Source: Zobellia nedashkovskayae
Lineage (GTDB): Bacteria; Bacteroidota; Bacteroidia; Flavobacteriales; Flavobacteriaceae
Assembly (NCBI RefSeq): GCF_015330125.1
Contig: NZ_JADDXR010000002.1
Coordinates: 62,001 to 126,000 of the forward strand
Length of the DNA: 64,000 nucleotides
Direction of reading: 5' to 3'
Part shown: in pieces, positions 36,653 to 45,754 of the stretch
How the letters are laid out: every line of letters begins with the position of its first letter
How positions within the stretch are numbered: the stretch's first letter is position 1
Translations under genes and position numbers: made by a program
Notes under the pieces: generated by a model
Told to the model about the DNA's origin: nothing
Seen by the model: only the letters and a program-made list of their open reading frames with translations
The model's database searches: none

Positions 36653-37237
36653 ATGAAAATATACACCAAAACAGGTGATAAAGGTACTACCGCTCTAATT
36701 GGGGGTACTCGGGTAAAAAAACACCATGTAAGAATAGAAAGTTATGGTACGGTAGACGAACTAAACTCTTGGTTAGGCCTAGTTAGAGATCAAAAGATAG
36801 ATAGTAGGTCTAAGGAGGTTTTGACCAAAATACAAGAGAAATTATTTGTTGTAGGTGCAATCTTGGCGACTGACCCAGAGAAAGCTATCCTTAAAAATGG
36901 AAAGAAACGTCTGAATATTCCTGAAATTAAGGCAAAGGATATTGAATTGCTTGAAAAAGAAATTGATATAATGGATGAAGCTTTGCCCCAAATGACTCAC
37001 TTTATTCTTCCTGGCGGACACACAACAGTGTCATATTGTCACATTTCCAGAACTGTTTGTCGTAGAGCGGAGCGTATGAGCACACTTCTGTACGAAAATG
37101 AACCCTTTAACGAGAACGTACTGTTATTTTTGAACAGACTCTCCGACTATTTGTTTGTACTGGCACGAAAATTGTCAGAAAACTTACAAGCGGAAGAAAT
37201 AAAATGGATTCCAGAGAATACAGAAAAAGACAACTAG
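36653..37237 (+). CDS. Cob(I)alamin adenosyltransferase, PduO/MMAB type
   Basis: This 194-residue protein begins MKIYTKTGDKGTTALIGGTR, the ATP-binding signature of the PduO family, and contains SYGTVDELNSWLG and the C-terminal motif RRAERMSTLL...LLFLNRLSDYLFVLAR. It transfers adenosyl from ATP to cob(I)alamin, making adenosylcobalamin. In this window that cofactor would serve the CarH-like regulator (2421) and the methylmalonyl-CoA mutase system implied by MeaB (56713). Confidence 0.95.
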   Translation: MKIYTKTGDKGTTALIGGTRVKKHHVRIESYGTVDELNSWLGLVRDQKIDSRSKEVLTKIQEKLFVVGAILATDPEKAILKNGKKRLNIPEIKAKDIELLEKEIDIMDEALPQMTHFILPGGHTTVSYCHISRTVCRRAERMSTLLYENEPFNENVLLFLNRLSDYLFVLARKLSENLQAEEIKWIPENTEKDN

Positions 37238-37353
37238 CGGCCAATTAAATAATATTTGCTCCTTTTTAATTTGTTTTTCTCTAATAATTTGTTTAATTCA
37301 TCGTTATCAAACTATTAATACAAAAATAATAGTAATAAAATAGCCTGATTTCC

Positions 37354-37383
37354 TTGGCTATATCGTTATAAAAATTATTTTTG
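37354..37383 (+). promoter_or_regulatory. Promoter (TTG-N19-TATTTTTG) of the DUF2795 gene
   Basis: TTG at 37354-37356 and TATTTTTG at 37376-37383 with 19-base spacing, 25 bases before the ATG at 37409. One of the best consensus promoters in the window. Confidence 0.75.
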
Positions 37384-37408
37384 CAAAAATTTAAATTGAA
37401 CAACTGAA

Positions 37409-37633
37409 ATGTATTGGACATTAGAACTAGCATCATATTTAAGTGATGCACCCTGGCCGGCAACAAAAGACGAATTGATAGATTACTCAATCCGTACAGG
37501 CGCGCCTCTAGAGGTCGTCGAAAACCTTCAGTCTATGGAAGAAGAAGGTGGTGAGATTTACGAATCCATCGAAGAAATCTGGCCAGACTACCCAACAGAA
37601 GAAGATTATCTCTGGAACGAGGACGAATATTAA
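37409..37633 (+). CDS. DUF2795 protein, 74 residues
   Basis: A small acidic protein, MYWTLELASYLSDAPWPATK followed by DELIDYSIRTGAPLEVVENL, matching the DUF2795 pattern found in many Bacteroidota. The C-terminal half is rich in Glu/Asp and Tyr/Trp (EEIWPDYPTEEDYLW). No signal peptide. It has its own strong promoter and terminator, so it is a single-gene, probably highly expressed unit. Function unknown. Confidence 0.88.
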   Translation: MYWTLELASYLSDAPWPATKDELIDYSIRTGAPLEVVENLQSMEEEGGEIYESIEEIWPDYPTEEDYLWNEDEY

Positions 37634-37654
37634 ATATATTACGTTAATTGAAAC

Positions 37655-37683
37655 AAAAAAGTCTCTATCGAGGCTTTTTTTTT
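37655..37683 (+). terminator. Terminator of the DUF2795 gene
   Basis: Stem AAAAAAGTCTC / GAGGCTTTTTT with a TATC loop and one G-T pair, then more T, 22 bases after the stop codon. Confidence 0.88.
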
Positions 37684-37832
37684 ATGTAATTTTGGCAGGC
37701 ATTTAGGCGAAATGTACATAGACTTCAAACTGGAATACCTTTTGCAAAGAACTACGCCATATGCACAATTGTAATTATAGTGCCCTTCCGCTTACAATAT
37801 CTTAAAGGCGGTCTAATACTAAATAGCTAGAA

Positions 37833-40800
37833 ATGAGTTTTTTAAATTCGATATTAAAAGTATTCGTAGGTGATAAATCTGAAAAAGACGTTAAAGAACT
37901 ACAGCCTCTTGTAGCACAAATAAGGTCTTTTGAAAAGCAGTTAGAAGGAATTAGTCATGACGAACTCCGTGAGAAGACTAATACTTTTAAACTTAAAATA
38001 GCCGAAGACATCAGTGAATTCACCAAAAAGATAAGTGAATTAGAAGAAGAAGTAAAAGCGTCTACGGATATTGACAAGAACGAAGATATTTATGCTGAAA
38101 TAGATAAGCTCAAAGAAGAATCATATAAAGTAAGTGAAGCAACTCTTAGCGAGCTTCTACCCGTAGCTTTTGCCGTAGTTAAAGAAACGGCTAAGCGTTT
38201 TGCTCAAAATAAAACCATACAAGTTACCGCCTCAGAATACGATCGTGAATTATCCGGCTCAAAAGACTATGTTACTTTAGATGGAGACAGTGCCATTTGG
38301 AAAAACTCATGGAACGCCGCTGGAAAAGAGGTCACTTGGGATATGATTCATTATGACGTACAGCTAATAGGCGGTATTGCACTACACCAAGGTAAAATTG
38401 CAGAAATGCATACTGGTGAAGGTAAAACCCTTGTAGCAACATTGCCTTTATACCTTAATGCTTTATCAGGACACGGTACACACTTAGTAACCGTAAATGA
38501 CTATTTAGCAAAAAGGGATAGCGCTTGGATGGCTCCTATTTTTGAATTTCATGGTCTTTCAGTAGATTGTATTGATCATCACCGCCCTAACTCAGAAGGA
38601 AGAAGAGCCGCTTATAATGCAGATATTACGTATGGTACCAATAACGAATTTGGTTTTGACTACCTAAGAGATAATATGGCACACACGCCAAAAGATCTAG
38701 TACAACGTCCACAACATTACGCAATCGTAGATGAGGTAGATTCAGTTTTAGTTGATGATGCTCGTACTCCATTAATTATTTCAGGTCCCGTACCTGAAGG
38801 AGATCGTCATGAATTTAATGAGCTTAAGCCAAAAGTTGGTGATATTGTAAATCAACAAAGACACCACTTAACAGGGGTTTTAGCCGAGGCAAAAAAACTA
38901 ATTCAAGAAGGAAACACAAAAGAAGGTGGTTTCTTATTGCTACGTGTGCACAGAGGTCTACCAAAGAACAAAGCACTTATTAAGTTTTTAAGTGAAGAAG
39001 GTGTTAAGCAGTTACTTCAAAAAACAGAGAACTACTACATGCAAGATAACAACAGGGAAATGCCTAAAGTAGACGAAGACCTGTTATTCGTTATTGATGA
39101 AAAAAACAATCAAATTGAGCTAACCGAGAAAGGTGTAGATTACATTTCAGGTGAGCAAAACAGAGATTTCTTTGTAATGCCAGATATTGGCGGAGAAATT
39201 GCCAAGATTGAAAACCAGAACTTAGATATTGAAAAAGAAGCTGAACTCAAAGAAGAGCTTTTTAAAGAATTTGGTATTAAGAGTGAACGCATCCATACCA
39301 TGAGCCAACTTTTAAAAGCATATACGCTTTTTGAAAAAGATGTGGAATATGTGGTAATGGAAAACAAGGTGATGATAGTTGATGAGCAAACCGGCCGTAT
39401 TATGGATGGTCGTCGTTACTCAGACGGACTTCACCAAGCTATTGAAGCTAAAGAAAATGTAAAGATTGAAGCGCTTACTCAAACATTCGCCACGGTTACA
39501 TTGCAGAACTACTTTAGAATGTACAATAAGCTTTCTGGTATGACCGGTACGGCCGTTACCGAAGCAGGTGAATTCTGGGAAATATATGAGTTGGATGTTA
39601 TGGAAATTCCAACCAACAGACCTATTGCCCGTGATGATAGACACGATTTGATCTACAAGACCAAGCGTGAAAAATATAATGCTATAATTGATGAAGTTAC
39701 CAAACTCTCTCAAGCAGGCAGACCGGTATTGATCGGTACAACATCTGTTGAAATATCGGAATTGTTATCACGAATGTTGGCCATCAGAAAAGTAAATCAC
39801 AACGTACTGAATGCGAAACTTCATAAAAAAGAAGCAGATGTAGTTGCCGAAGCTGGTAACCCTGGCGTTGTAACTATAGCTACCAACATGGCTGGTCGTG
39901 GTACGGATATTAAACTTACCGCCGAAGTCAAAAAAGCAGGCGGTCTAGCAATTGTAGGTACAGAAAGACATGATTCAAGACGTGTAGATAGACAGTTAAG
40001 AGGTCGGTCTGGTCGTCAAGGTGATCCGGGAAGCTCGCAGTTCTATGTTTCTTTAGAAGATAATCTAATGCGTTTATTTGGTTCTGACCGTGTGGCCAAA
40101 ATGATGGATAAGATGGGCTTAGAAGATGGTGAAGTAATTCAACACTCCATGATGACCAAATCTATTGAGCGTGCGCAGAAAAAAGTAGAAGAAAACAACT
40201 TTGGAGTTCGTAAACGTCTTTTGGAATATGATGATGTTATGAACGCCCAGCGTGAAGTGGTCTACAAAAGAAGACGTCATGCTATACAGGGTGAGCGCCT
40301 AAAAGTGGATATTGCCAATATGGTGTATGACACTTGCGAAGTTATTGCAGATACCAATAAAGCGGCAAGCGACTACAAGAATTTTGAATTTGAACTTATA
40401 AAATATTTCTCCATAACATCTCCTATTTCAGAAGATGAATTTAGTAAAATGAGCGTGCAGGATATTGCCAATAAGGTATATTCAGAAGCTTACAAATACT
40501 ATCAAGGTAAAATGGAGCGTAATGCAGCAACTGCATTTCCTGTCATAAAAAAGGTTTACGAAGATAATGCCAACAAGTTTGAGCGTATTGTAGTGCCTTT
40601 CACAGATGGTATTAAAACACTTAATGTGGTTACCAATTTAGAACGTGCTTATGAAAGCAACGGAAAAGAATTGGTTACCGATTTTGAAAAGAACATTACC
40701 TTGGCCATCATTGATGACTCATGGAAAACGCATTTACGTAAGATGGATGAGCTTAAGCAGTCTGTACAGCTAGCTGTTCATGAGCAGAAAGACCCCTTAT

Positions 40801-41195
40801 TGATTTATAAGTTCGAAGCTTTTGAACTTTTTAAAGGGATGATAGACAAGGTGAATAAAGAAGTTGTTTCTTTCTTGTTTAAAGGCGAGCTACCAAGTGA
40901 GAATCCAAACGAGATTCAGGAAGCCAAAAGTGTTAGCAGACCTAAAGAAAATCTTCAGACCAGTAAAGAAGAAATCCCAAATAGCGACGAATTAGCAGCT
41001 CAGAACAGAGCTGCAGGTCAAACACAGGGCCAACGCCCTCAGGTTACTGAAACTATCGTTCGTGAGCGACCAAAGATTGGCCGTAATGACAGAGTTACTA
41101 TTAAGAATGTAATCTCTGGTGAAAGTAAAACTGTTAAATATAAACAAGCAGAACCGCTTATAGAAAACGGAGATTGGGTGCTTACTGAAGGTTAA
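37833..41195 (+). CDS. secA: Preprotein translocase ATPase SecA
   Basis: This 1120-residue motor drives export through SecYEG. It shows GEGKTLVATLPLYLNALSG, the DEAD-like VDEVDSVLVDDARTPLIISG, and GRGTDIKL / RQLRGRSGRQGDPGSSQFYV. An insertion of about 150 residues follows PLIISGPVPEG (HHLTGVLAEAKKLIQEG...), as is usual in Bacteroidota. The C-terminus lacks the cysteine-rich zinc SEC-C motif of E. coli and ends with RVTIKNVISGESKTVKYKQA. Monocistronic, with a strong terminator after it. Confidence 0.97.
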   Translation: MSFLNSILKVFVGDKSEKDVKELQPLVAQIRSFEKQLEGISHDELREKTNTFKLKIAEDISEFTKKISELEEEVKASTDIDKNEDIYAEIDKLKEESYKVSEATLSELLPVAFAVVKETAKRFAQNKTIQVTASEYDRELSGSKDYVTLDGDSAIWKNSWNAAGKEVTWDMIHYDVQLIGGIALHQGKIAEMHTGEGKTLVATLPLYLNALSGHGTHLVTVNDYLAKRDSAWMAPIFEFHGLSVDCIDHHRPNSEGRRAAYNADITYGTNNEFGFDYLRDNMAHTPKDLVQRPQHYAIVDEVDSVLVDDARTPLIISGPVPEGDRHEFNELKPKVGDIVNQQRHHLTGVLAEAKKLIQEGNTKEGGFLLLRVHRGLPKNKALIKFLSEEGVKQLLQKTENYYMQDNNREMPKVDEDLLFVIDEKNNQIELTEKGVDYISGEQNRDFFVMPDIGGEIAKIENQNLDIEKEAELKEELFKEFGIKSERIHTMSQLLKAYTLFEKDVEYVVMENKVMIVDEQTGRIMDGRRYSDGLHQAIEAKENVKIEALTQTFATVTLQNYFRMYNKLSGMTGTAVTEAGEFWEIYELDVMEIPTNRPIARDDRHDLIYKTKREKYNAIIDEVTKLSQAGRPVLIGTTSVEISELLSRMLAIRKVNHNVLNAKLHKKEADVVAEAGNPGVVTIATNMAGRGTDIKLTAEVKKAGGLAIVGTERHDSRRVDRQLRGRSGRQGDPGSSQFYVSLEDNLMRLFGSDRVAKMMDKMGLEDGEVIQHSMMTKSIERAQKKVEENNFGVRKRLLEYDDVMNAQREVVYKRRRHAIQGERLKVDIANMVYDTCEVIADTNKAASDYKNFEFELIKYFSITSPISEDEFSKMSVQDIANKVYSEAYKYYQGKMERNAATAFPVIKKVYEDNANKFERIVVPFTDGIKTLNVVTNLERAYESNGKELVTDFEKNITLAIIDDSWKTHLRKMDELKQSVQLAVHEQKDPLLIYKFEAFELFKGMIDKVNKEVVSFLFKGELPSENPNEIQEAKSVSRPKENLQTSKEEIPNSDELAAQNRAAGQTQGQRPQVTETIVRERPKIGRNDRVTIKNVISGESKTVKYKQAEPLIENGDWVLTEG

Positions 41196-41219
41196 AAACC
41201 GGCATTTATCATAATATTC

Positions 41220-41253
41220 AACGGCAACTTATCTCTAAGTTGCCGTTTTTTTT
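41220..41253 (+). terminator. Terminator of secA
   Basis: A perfect 12-bp stem AACGGCAACTTA / TAAGTTGCCGTT, loop TCTC, then a T run. Confidence 0.95.
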
Positions 41254-41495
41254 GCCCGATTGACGAGTAAAACGCTACTTAAATACAATTGTATCTACTA
41301 TTGCAGGGCTATGAATAAATTACCCCCAAGGTAAAATTGCTGCTAGTTAAGCAGTTATACACCTAGTTTGTTCAGAATTTAACTTCCAGAAACGCTTCCG
41401 CTTTAAAAATAAGGTGTGTTGTATTTTTGTGGAAGTGTCGCATTTAACACGCGGATTCACTTCTTTTTTTTTAATTGAATACCGAAAACGTTTAC

Positions 41496-42704
41496 ATGCG
41501 AAAGCCAAAAATACAGCTGAACAGGGTTAGCGATAAGACAAAGTTATTACTTAAGTTCAACTATATATCTTCTGTTCTTAGTCTAATCATAGGTCTAATA
41601 TGCTCATATGTCATTCATATGGACGGCACCATACCTTATGTTTTCTACTTCTACTTTGTTCTAAATCTATTGAACGTAGCTGCCTTTAATAAGCATAAGA
41701 ACCTTTTAGCAATGGCAATTTGCACTTCTACACTTTCGTTCTTAAGCACCATTGTAATTACCCTTTTTAGCGGAGGTATAAACAGTCCGTTTATTTTTAT
41801 TCTCGGCCTAATCGTACTAGCTGGTTACATATCTACCAGGGTTTTTGGTAAGGTTTACCTTTATCTTATCATTGGTACTATAATCTTAATATATCTTATT
41901 GATTATGCTAATTTTGACTTTATAGTAAATGAAGTTCCAGATAGTTCAAGAGATTTATTTAGCCTAATTAGTATATTGTTTTCAGTATATTTATTAGGCG
42001 GTGTATTAGGAAAAAACCTATTGAACACCCACCACAATCTATATAAGTCAAAAGCTAAGATTGAAAAAAGTGTAGACGAAAAAGAAAACCTTTTGCGAGA
42101 AGTACATCATAGGGTTAAAAACAATCTACAGACCGTCTCCAGTCTTTTAAACTTGCAGGCTAGAAATACACCTAACGAACAAATTAAAGAATTAGTAAAA
42201 AGTAGTCAAAATAGGGTAACAGCAATGGCTATGATTCACGAGATGCTCTATGTTCGTGATAACCTCTCTAAAATTGAATTTGGGTCTTACGTCCAAGAAC
42301 TTACACAATTTCTTCTAAGAACGGTAGAACGTAAAGACAGGAAGATAGATGTTACTATAGATATTCCTGATACTTGGTTGGGCATAGATACTGCCATCCC
42401 TCTGGGTTTATTAATCAATGAAACAGTAACCAATTCTATAAAGTATGGCTTTAAAGATATGGAAGTTGGTAAAATTACGATTGAGCTTGAAAAAAGATAT
42501 CAAAACAAATTTATTCTTAAAATTAGTGATAACGGAACCAGTTTCCCTTTAGATTTTGACTTTAAAAACTCTAACACACTGGGGTTAAGACTAATTCATA
42601 ATCTTGCAAGACAACTACAAGGTACAATAGAACGCCTCCCTACTACTGAAGGCACAACCTATAAACTAGTATTTCAAGATATTGCAAGCCAATTTAATAC
42701 GTAA
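41496..42704 (+). CDS. Six-TM sensor histidine kinase, HisKA_2 family (paralogue 1)
   Basis: The protein is 402 residues from the ATG at 41496; an in-frame TTG at 41475 would add seven. Residues 20-180 form six membrane helices with short loops and no extracellular domain. Between helices 3 and 4 is GGINSPF (93-99), close to the GGxxNPF quinone motif of RegB/PrrB kinases. The HisKA_2 box EVHHRVKNNLQ follows, with His205 as phospho-acceptor, then an HATPase domain with GLLINETVTNSIKYGF and GLRLIHNLARQLQG. No response regulator is adjacent. It is the first of three close paralogues within 5.5 kb. Confidence 0.87.
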   Translation: MRKPKIQLNRVSDKTKLLLKFNYISSVLSLIIGLICSYVIHMDGTIPYVFYFYFVLNLLNVAAFNKHKNLLAMAICTSTLSFLSTIVITLFSGGINSPFIFILGLIVLAGYISTRVFGKVYLYLIIGTIILIYLIDYANFDFIVNEVPDSSRDLFSLISILFSVYLLGGVLGKNLLNTHHNLYKSKAKIEKSVDEKENLLREVHHRVKNNLQTVSSLLNLQARNTPNEQIKELVKSSQNRVTAMAMIHEMLYVRDNLSKIEFGSYVQELTQFLLRTVERKDRKIDVTIDIPDTWLGIDTAIPLGLLINETVTNSIKYGFKDMEVGKITIELEKRYQNKFILKISDNGTSFPLDFDFKNSNTLGLRLIHNLARQLQGTIERLPTTEGTTYKLVFQDIASQFNT

Positions 42705-42945
42705 GTATTATATTAGCTAACACTGTTCTTATCTAGAATTATTTTTCCTAATTAAAAATTAGATTTTTCTGTCAAAAAATGACAGACAATTCGGAATAAA
42801 ATTGTAGATTTCTGGCAGAAGCCCCAGCTTATCATTTTTTAAACTATCCCCATCTTAGTATAATTTCATGGCTAAAGTTGCCAGAGTTGTACTACTTTGT
42901 TATTTGGGGCATAACTTTTCAACTTCGGCTTCAATATAATTAGTA

Positions 42946-44160
42946 ATGCCTAATATGAATACCTTTCAAAGCAGATTAGACAGCCAAAGCAAGCTGTTAA
43001 TTAACTTTGCATACTCATCTTCTGCTCTCTCCTTTTTAGTAGGTATAGTTCTTTATATGTTGGGAATTGTGGGTTATCTGCCTGCTACGTTTCTCTTATA
43101 CGCTATTTTGAATCTCACCAACATGTTTCTGTATAAGAAATATGATAAATTACTGATTACATCTCTTATAGGCTCTGCTCTATCACTAATTGGAACAGTT
43201 GTAGTAACCCTCTTGAGCGGAGGTATAAACAGTTCGTTTATTTTTGTCTTTAGTATTATTATTTTAGGCGGATATATGACAGGCCACTTTTTTGGAAAAA
43301 TCTACCTAACGATAATCTTACTTGTTACCGTTGGTATATATGCCGCAAGTGAGTATGGCTCCATTCCTAATGAAATACCGGAAAACTCAAGAGATCTTTT
43401 CAGTTTTATAAGTATTATTTTTTGCTCGTATTTATTGTTCATTGTTTTTGGTAAACATCTTTTACTTACCCATGAAAGACTACAAACATCAAAATCAGAA
43501 ATAGAAGAAGGCATTGCTGAGAAAGAATTACTTCTTAGAACAGTTCATCATAGGGTAAAGAACAACCTACAGACCGTGTCCAGCCTATTAAGCTTACAAT
43601 CCAAAAACACTACTAATGTTAAAATAAAAGAACTGGCTATCAGTAGTCAACATAGAATAAATTCTATGGCCATGATTCATGAAATGCTTTACATGCAGGA
43701 TAATATCTCGCAGATAGCTTTTAAACCCTACCTAAAAGAACTTACTGATTTCTTGGTGAAATCTGCCAATAGCAAAAACCTAGATGTTACCGTAAACATA
43801 GATATGCCAGATGTTAACCTAGGTTTGGACACAACAATTCCTTTGGGATTGTTAATTAATGAAGCCGTTACAAATTCTTTAAAATATGGGTTTCCAGAAA
43901 ATACTACTGGTAGAATAGACATACTTCTAAAAGAAAATACAGAAGAATCTCAAAGTTATTTTCTTGATATTACTGATGATGGAGTAGGTTTTTCTGAGGA
44001 GATAAACCATAAAACCACTAAATCTCTAGGACTTAAACTCATGCATAATCTAGGGCGCCAATTAAGAGGTTCTGTATCACGGATTAAAACAGAAAAAGGA
44101 ACGGGTTATCATATTATTTTCAAAGATAAAGAGCGACATCTACCAGGAATTAATGGGTAA
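42946..44160 (+). CDS. Six-TM sensor histidine kinase, HisKA_2 family (paralogue 2)
   Basis: This 404-residue protein has the same architecture as its neighbours. The loop motif is GGINSSF, so the proline kept in paralogues 1 and 3 is replaced. The phosphorylation box reads TVHHRVKNNLQTVSSLLSLQ and the ATPase domain contains GLLINEAVTNSLKYGF and GLKLMHNLGRQLRG. It begins 241 bases after paralogue 1 and may have its own promoter. The Tat-exported oxidoreductase gene follows 71 bases later on the same strand. Ligand and output unknown. Confidence 0.87.
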   Translation: MPNMNTFQSRLDSQSKLLINFAYSSSALSFLVGIVLYMLGIVGYLPATFLLYAILNLTNMFLYKKYDKLLITSLIGSALSLIGTVVVTLLSGGINSSFIFVFSIIILGGYMTGHFFGKIYLTIILLVTVGIYAASEYGSIPNEIPENSRDLFSFISIIFCSYLLFIVFGKHLLLTHERLQTSKSEIEEGIAEKELLLRTVHHRVKNNLQTVSSLLSLQSKNTTNVKIKELAISSQHRINSMAMIHEMLYMQDNISQIAFKPYLKELTDFLVKSANSKNLDVTVNIDMPDVNLGLDTTIPLGLLINEAVTNSLKYGFPENTTGRIDILLKENTEESQSYFLDITDDGVGFSEEINHKTTKSLGLKLMHNLGRQLRGSVSRIKTEKGTGYHIIFKDKERHLPGING

Positions 44161-44231
44161 TTCATGATAAAAATACAGGCCTCTTTTATTGCTTAAAAAA
44201 CAATATCTTTAGAGAACACCAAAAATATAAT

Positions 44232-45623
44232 ATGAAAAATTCTCGACGAAAGTTCTTGTCTTCCATAAGTATGCTTGCCGCCAGTTCTGCTATGCCATTA
44301 CATGCTTTTGATTTTGGCTCATCAAAAAAACTGAAAGTAGCCCTTGTTGGAACGGGAATACGAGGGATCACATTTTGGGGTAAAAGATTAGTTGACGAGT
44401 ACTCAGATATTATTGAATTTGTGGGACTTTCCGATATAAATGCCAGTAGATTAGCTTATGGCAAAAAGTACATTGGTGCCGCCTGTCCTGTTTTTCTTGA
44501 CTTTGAGAAAATGGTGAAGGATACTGGCCCAAACCTTATTATTGTTACTACTAAGGATTCAACCCATCATGAATTTATAATAAAAGGTTTAAACATGGGT
44601 TGCGATGTACTAACGGAGAAGCCCCTTACCGTAGATGAAATAAAATGCCAGGCAATTTTGGATGCTGAGAAAAAATCCGAGAAAAACTTAATTGTAGGTT
44701 TCAATTATAGGTGGAGCCCTTACGCCACTAAGATTAAAGAACTCTTGATGGACAAAACTATTGGTGATTTGATATCGGTAGATTTCAGCTGGTACCTTAA
44801 CACTTACCACGGCGCTTCATATTTTAGAAGATGGCATGGCGAAATGGAAAGTAGTGGGTCTCTTTGGGTACACAAATCTACACATCATTTTGATTTACTT
44901 AATTGGTGGATAGATTCTGAACCAAGTGAAGTATTCGCTTATGGAGATTTGGAGTTCTACGGAAAAAATGGTCCTTTCAGAGGAGATAATTGCCGTACTT
45001 GTAAGCATAGTAAAGAATGTGATTTTTATTGGGATATAACCCAAAATGAATTTATGAAAGAACTTTATGTAGACCATGAACAAGAAGACGGTTACATAAG
45101 AGACAACTGCCTGTTCCGAAAAGACATAGATATATATGATAAAATGTCTGCACAGGTAAAATATGCCGATAACACCACTCTCAATTACTCCCTTACCACC
45201 TACTCCCCTTTTGAGGGCTGGAGAGTAGCTCTTAATGGTACAAAAGGGCGTATTGAAGCTTCTCAAGACATTCCTTACCATAATGACATTACTGTATCTG
45301 AAGCCGAAAAGCATACCAATGAAATGGATCAGACCAACAAGGAAGAACTATCCTATGAGCCCATCATTGTGCATAAACTCTGGAAGCAACATGAAACCAT
45401 ACAAGTACCTATGGAGAAAAAGGGCCATGGTGGTGGCGATAAACGTTTGCAAGACAAAATATTCAAGACCTCAGACATAGAAGACCCTTACGGCAGAACC
45501 GCGGGTATACGGGATGGTGCCATGTCAATTCTCATTGGTATTGGTGCAAGACGAAGTATTGAACAGAAAAAGCCCGTACAGATTTCAGAGCTGACCGATT
45601 TAAAACCTCAAAAAAAACGATAG
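44232..45623 (+). CDS. Gfo/Idh/MocA-family oxidoreductase with Tat-type signal
   Basis: This 463-residue protein starts MKNSRRKFLSSISMLAASSA, a twin-arginine signal. An NAD(P)-binding Rossmann fold follows (KVALVGTGIRGITFWGK, about 34-155) with the family lysine in TEKPLT (129-133), then the alpha/beta substrate domain. An unusual feature is a four-cysteine group in the second domain: Cys254, Cys257, Cys263 and Cys293, which could bind a metal. Exported relatives include glycosidases and sugar dehydrogenases; the substrate is not predictable. It lies among the kinase paralogues. Confidence 0.85.
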   Translation: MKNSRRKFLSSISMLAASSAMPLHAFDFGSSKKLKVALVGTGIRGITFWGKRLVDEYSDIIEFVGLSDINASRLAYGKKYIGAACPVFLDFEKMVKDTGPNLIIVTTKDSTHHEFIIKGLNMGCDVLTEKPLTVDEIKCQAILDAEKKSEKNLIVGFNYRWSPYATKIKELLMDKTIGDLISVDFSWYLNTYHGASYFRRWHGEMESSGSLWVHKSTHHFDLLNWWIDSEPSEVFAYGDLEFYGKNGPFRGDNCRTCKHSKECDFYWDITQNEFMKELYVDHEQEDGYIRDNCLFRKDIDIYDKMSAQVKYADNTTLNYSLTTYSPFEGWRVALNGTKGRIEASQDIPYHNDITVSEAEKHTNEMDQTNKEELSYEPIIVHKLWKQHETIQVPMEKKGHGGGDKRLQDKIFKTSDIEDPYGRTAGIRDGAMSILIGIGARRSIEQKKPVQISELTDLKPQKKR

Positions 45624-45754
45624 TGAAATTTAAATACTTAGTTTTAAAAGTAGTATTTTGCTTACTTTTTTGATTGTGCGATAAAACATATTTAGATTTC
45701 CCATTTTAGAGAAGTCCGACCTAAATATAAAAGAGAAAAAAAAATAACCCCTTA

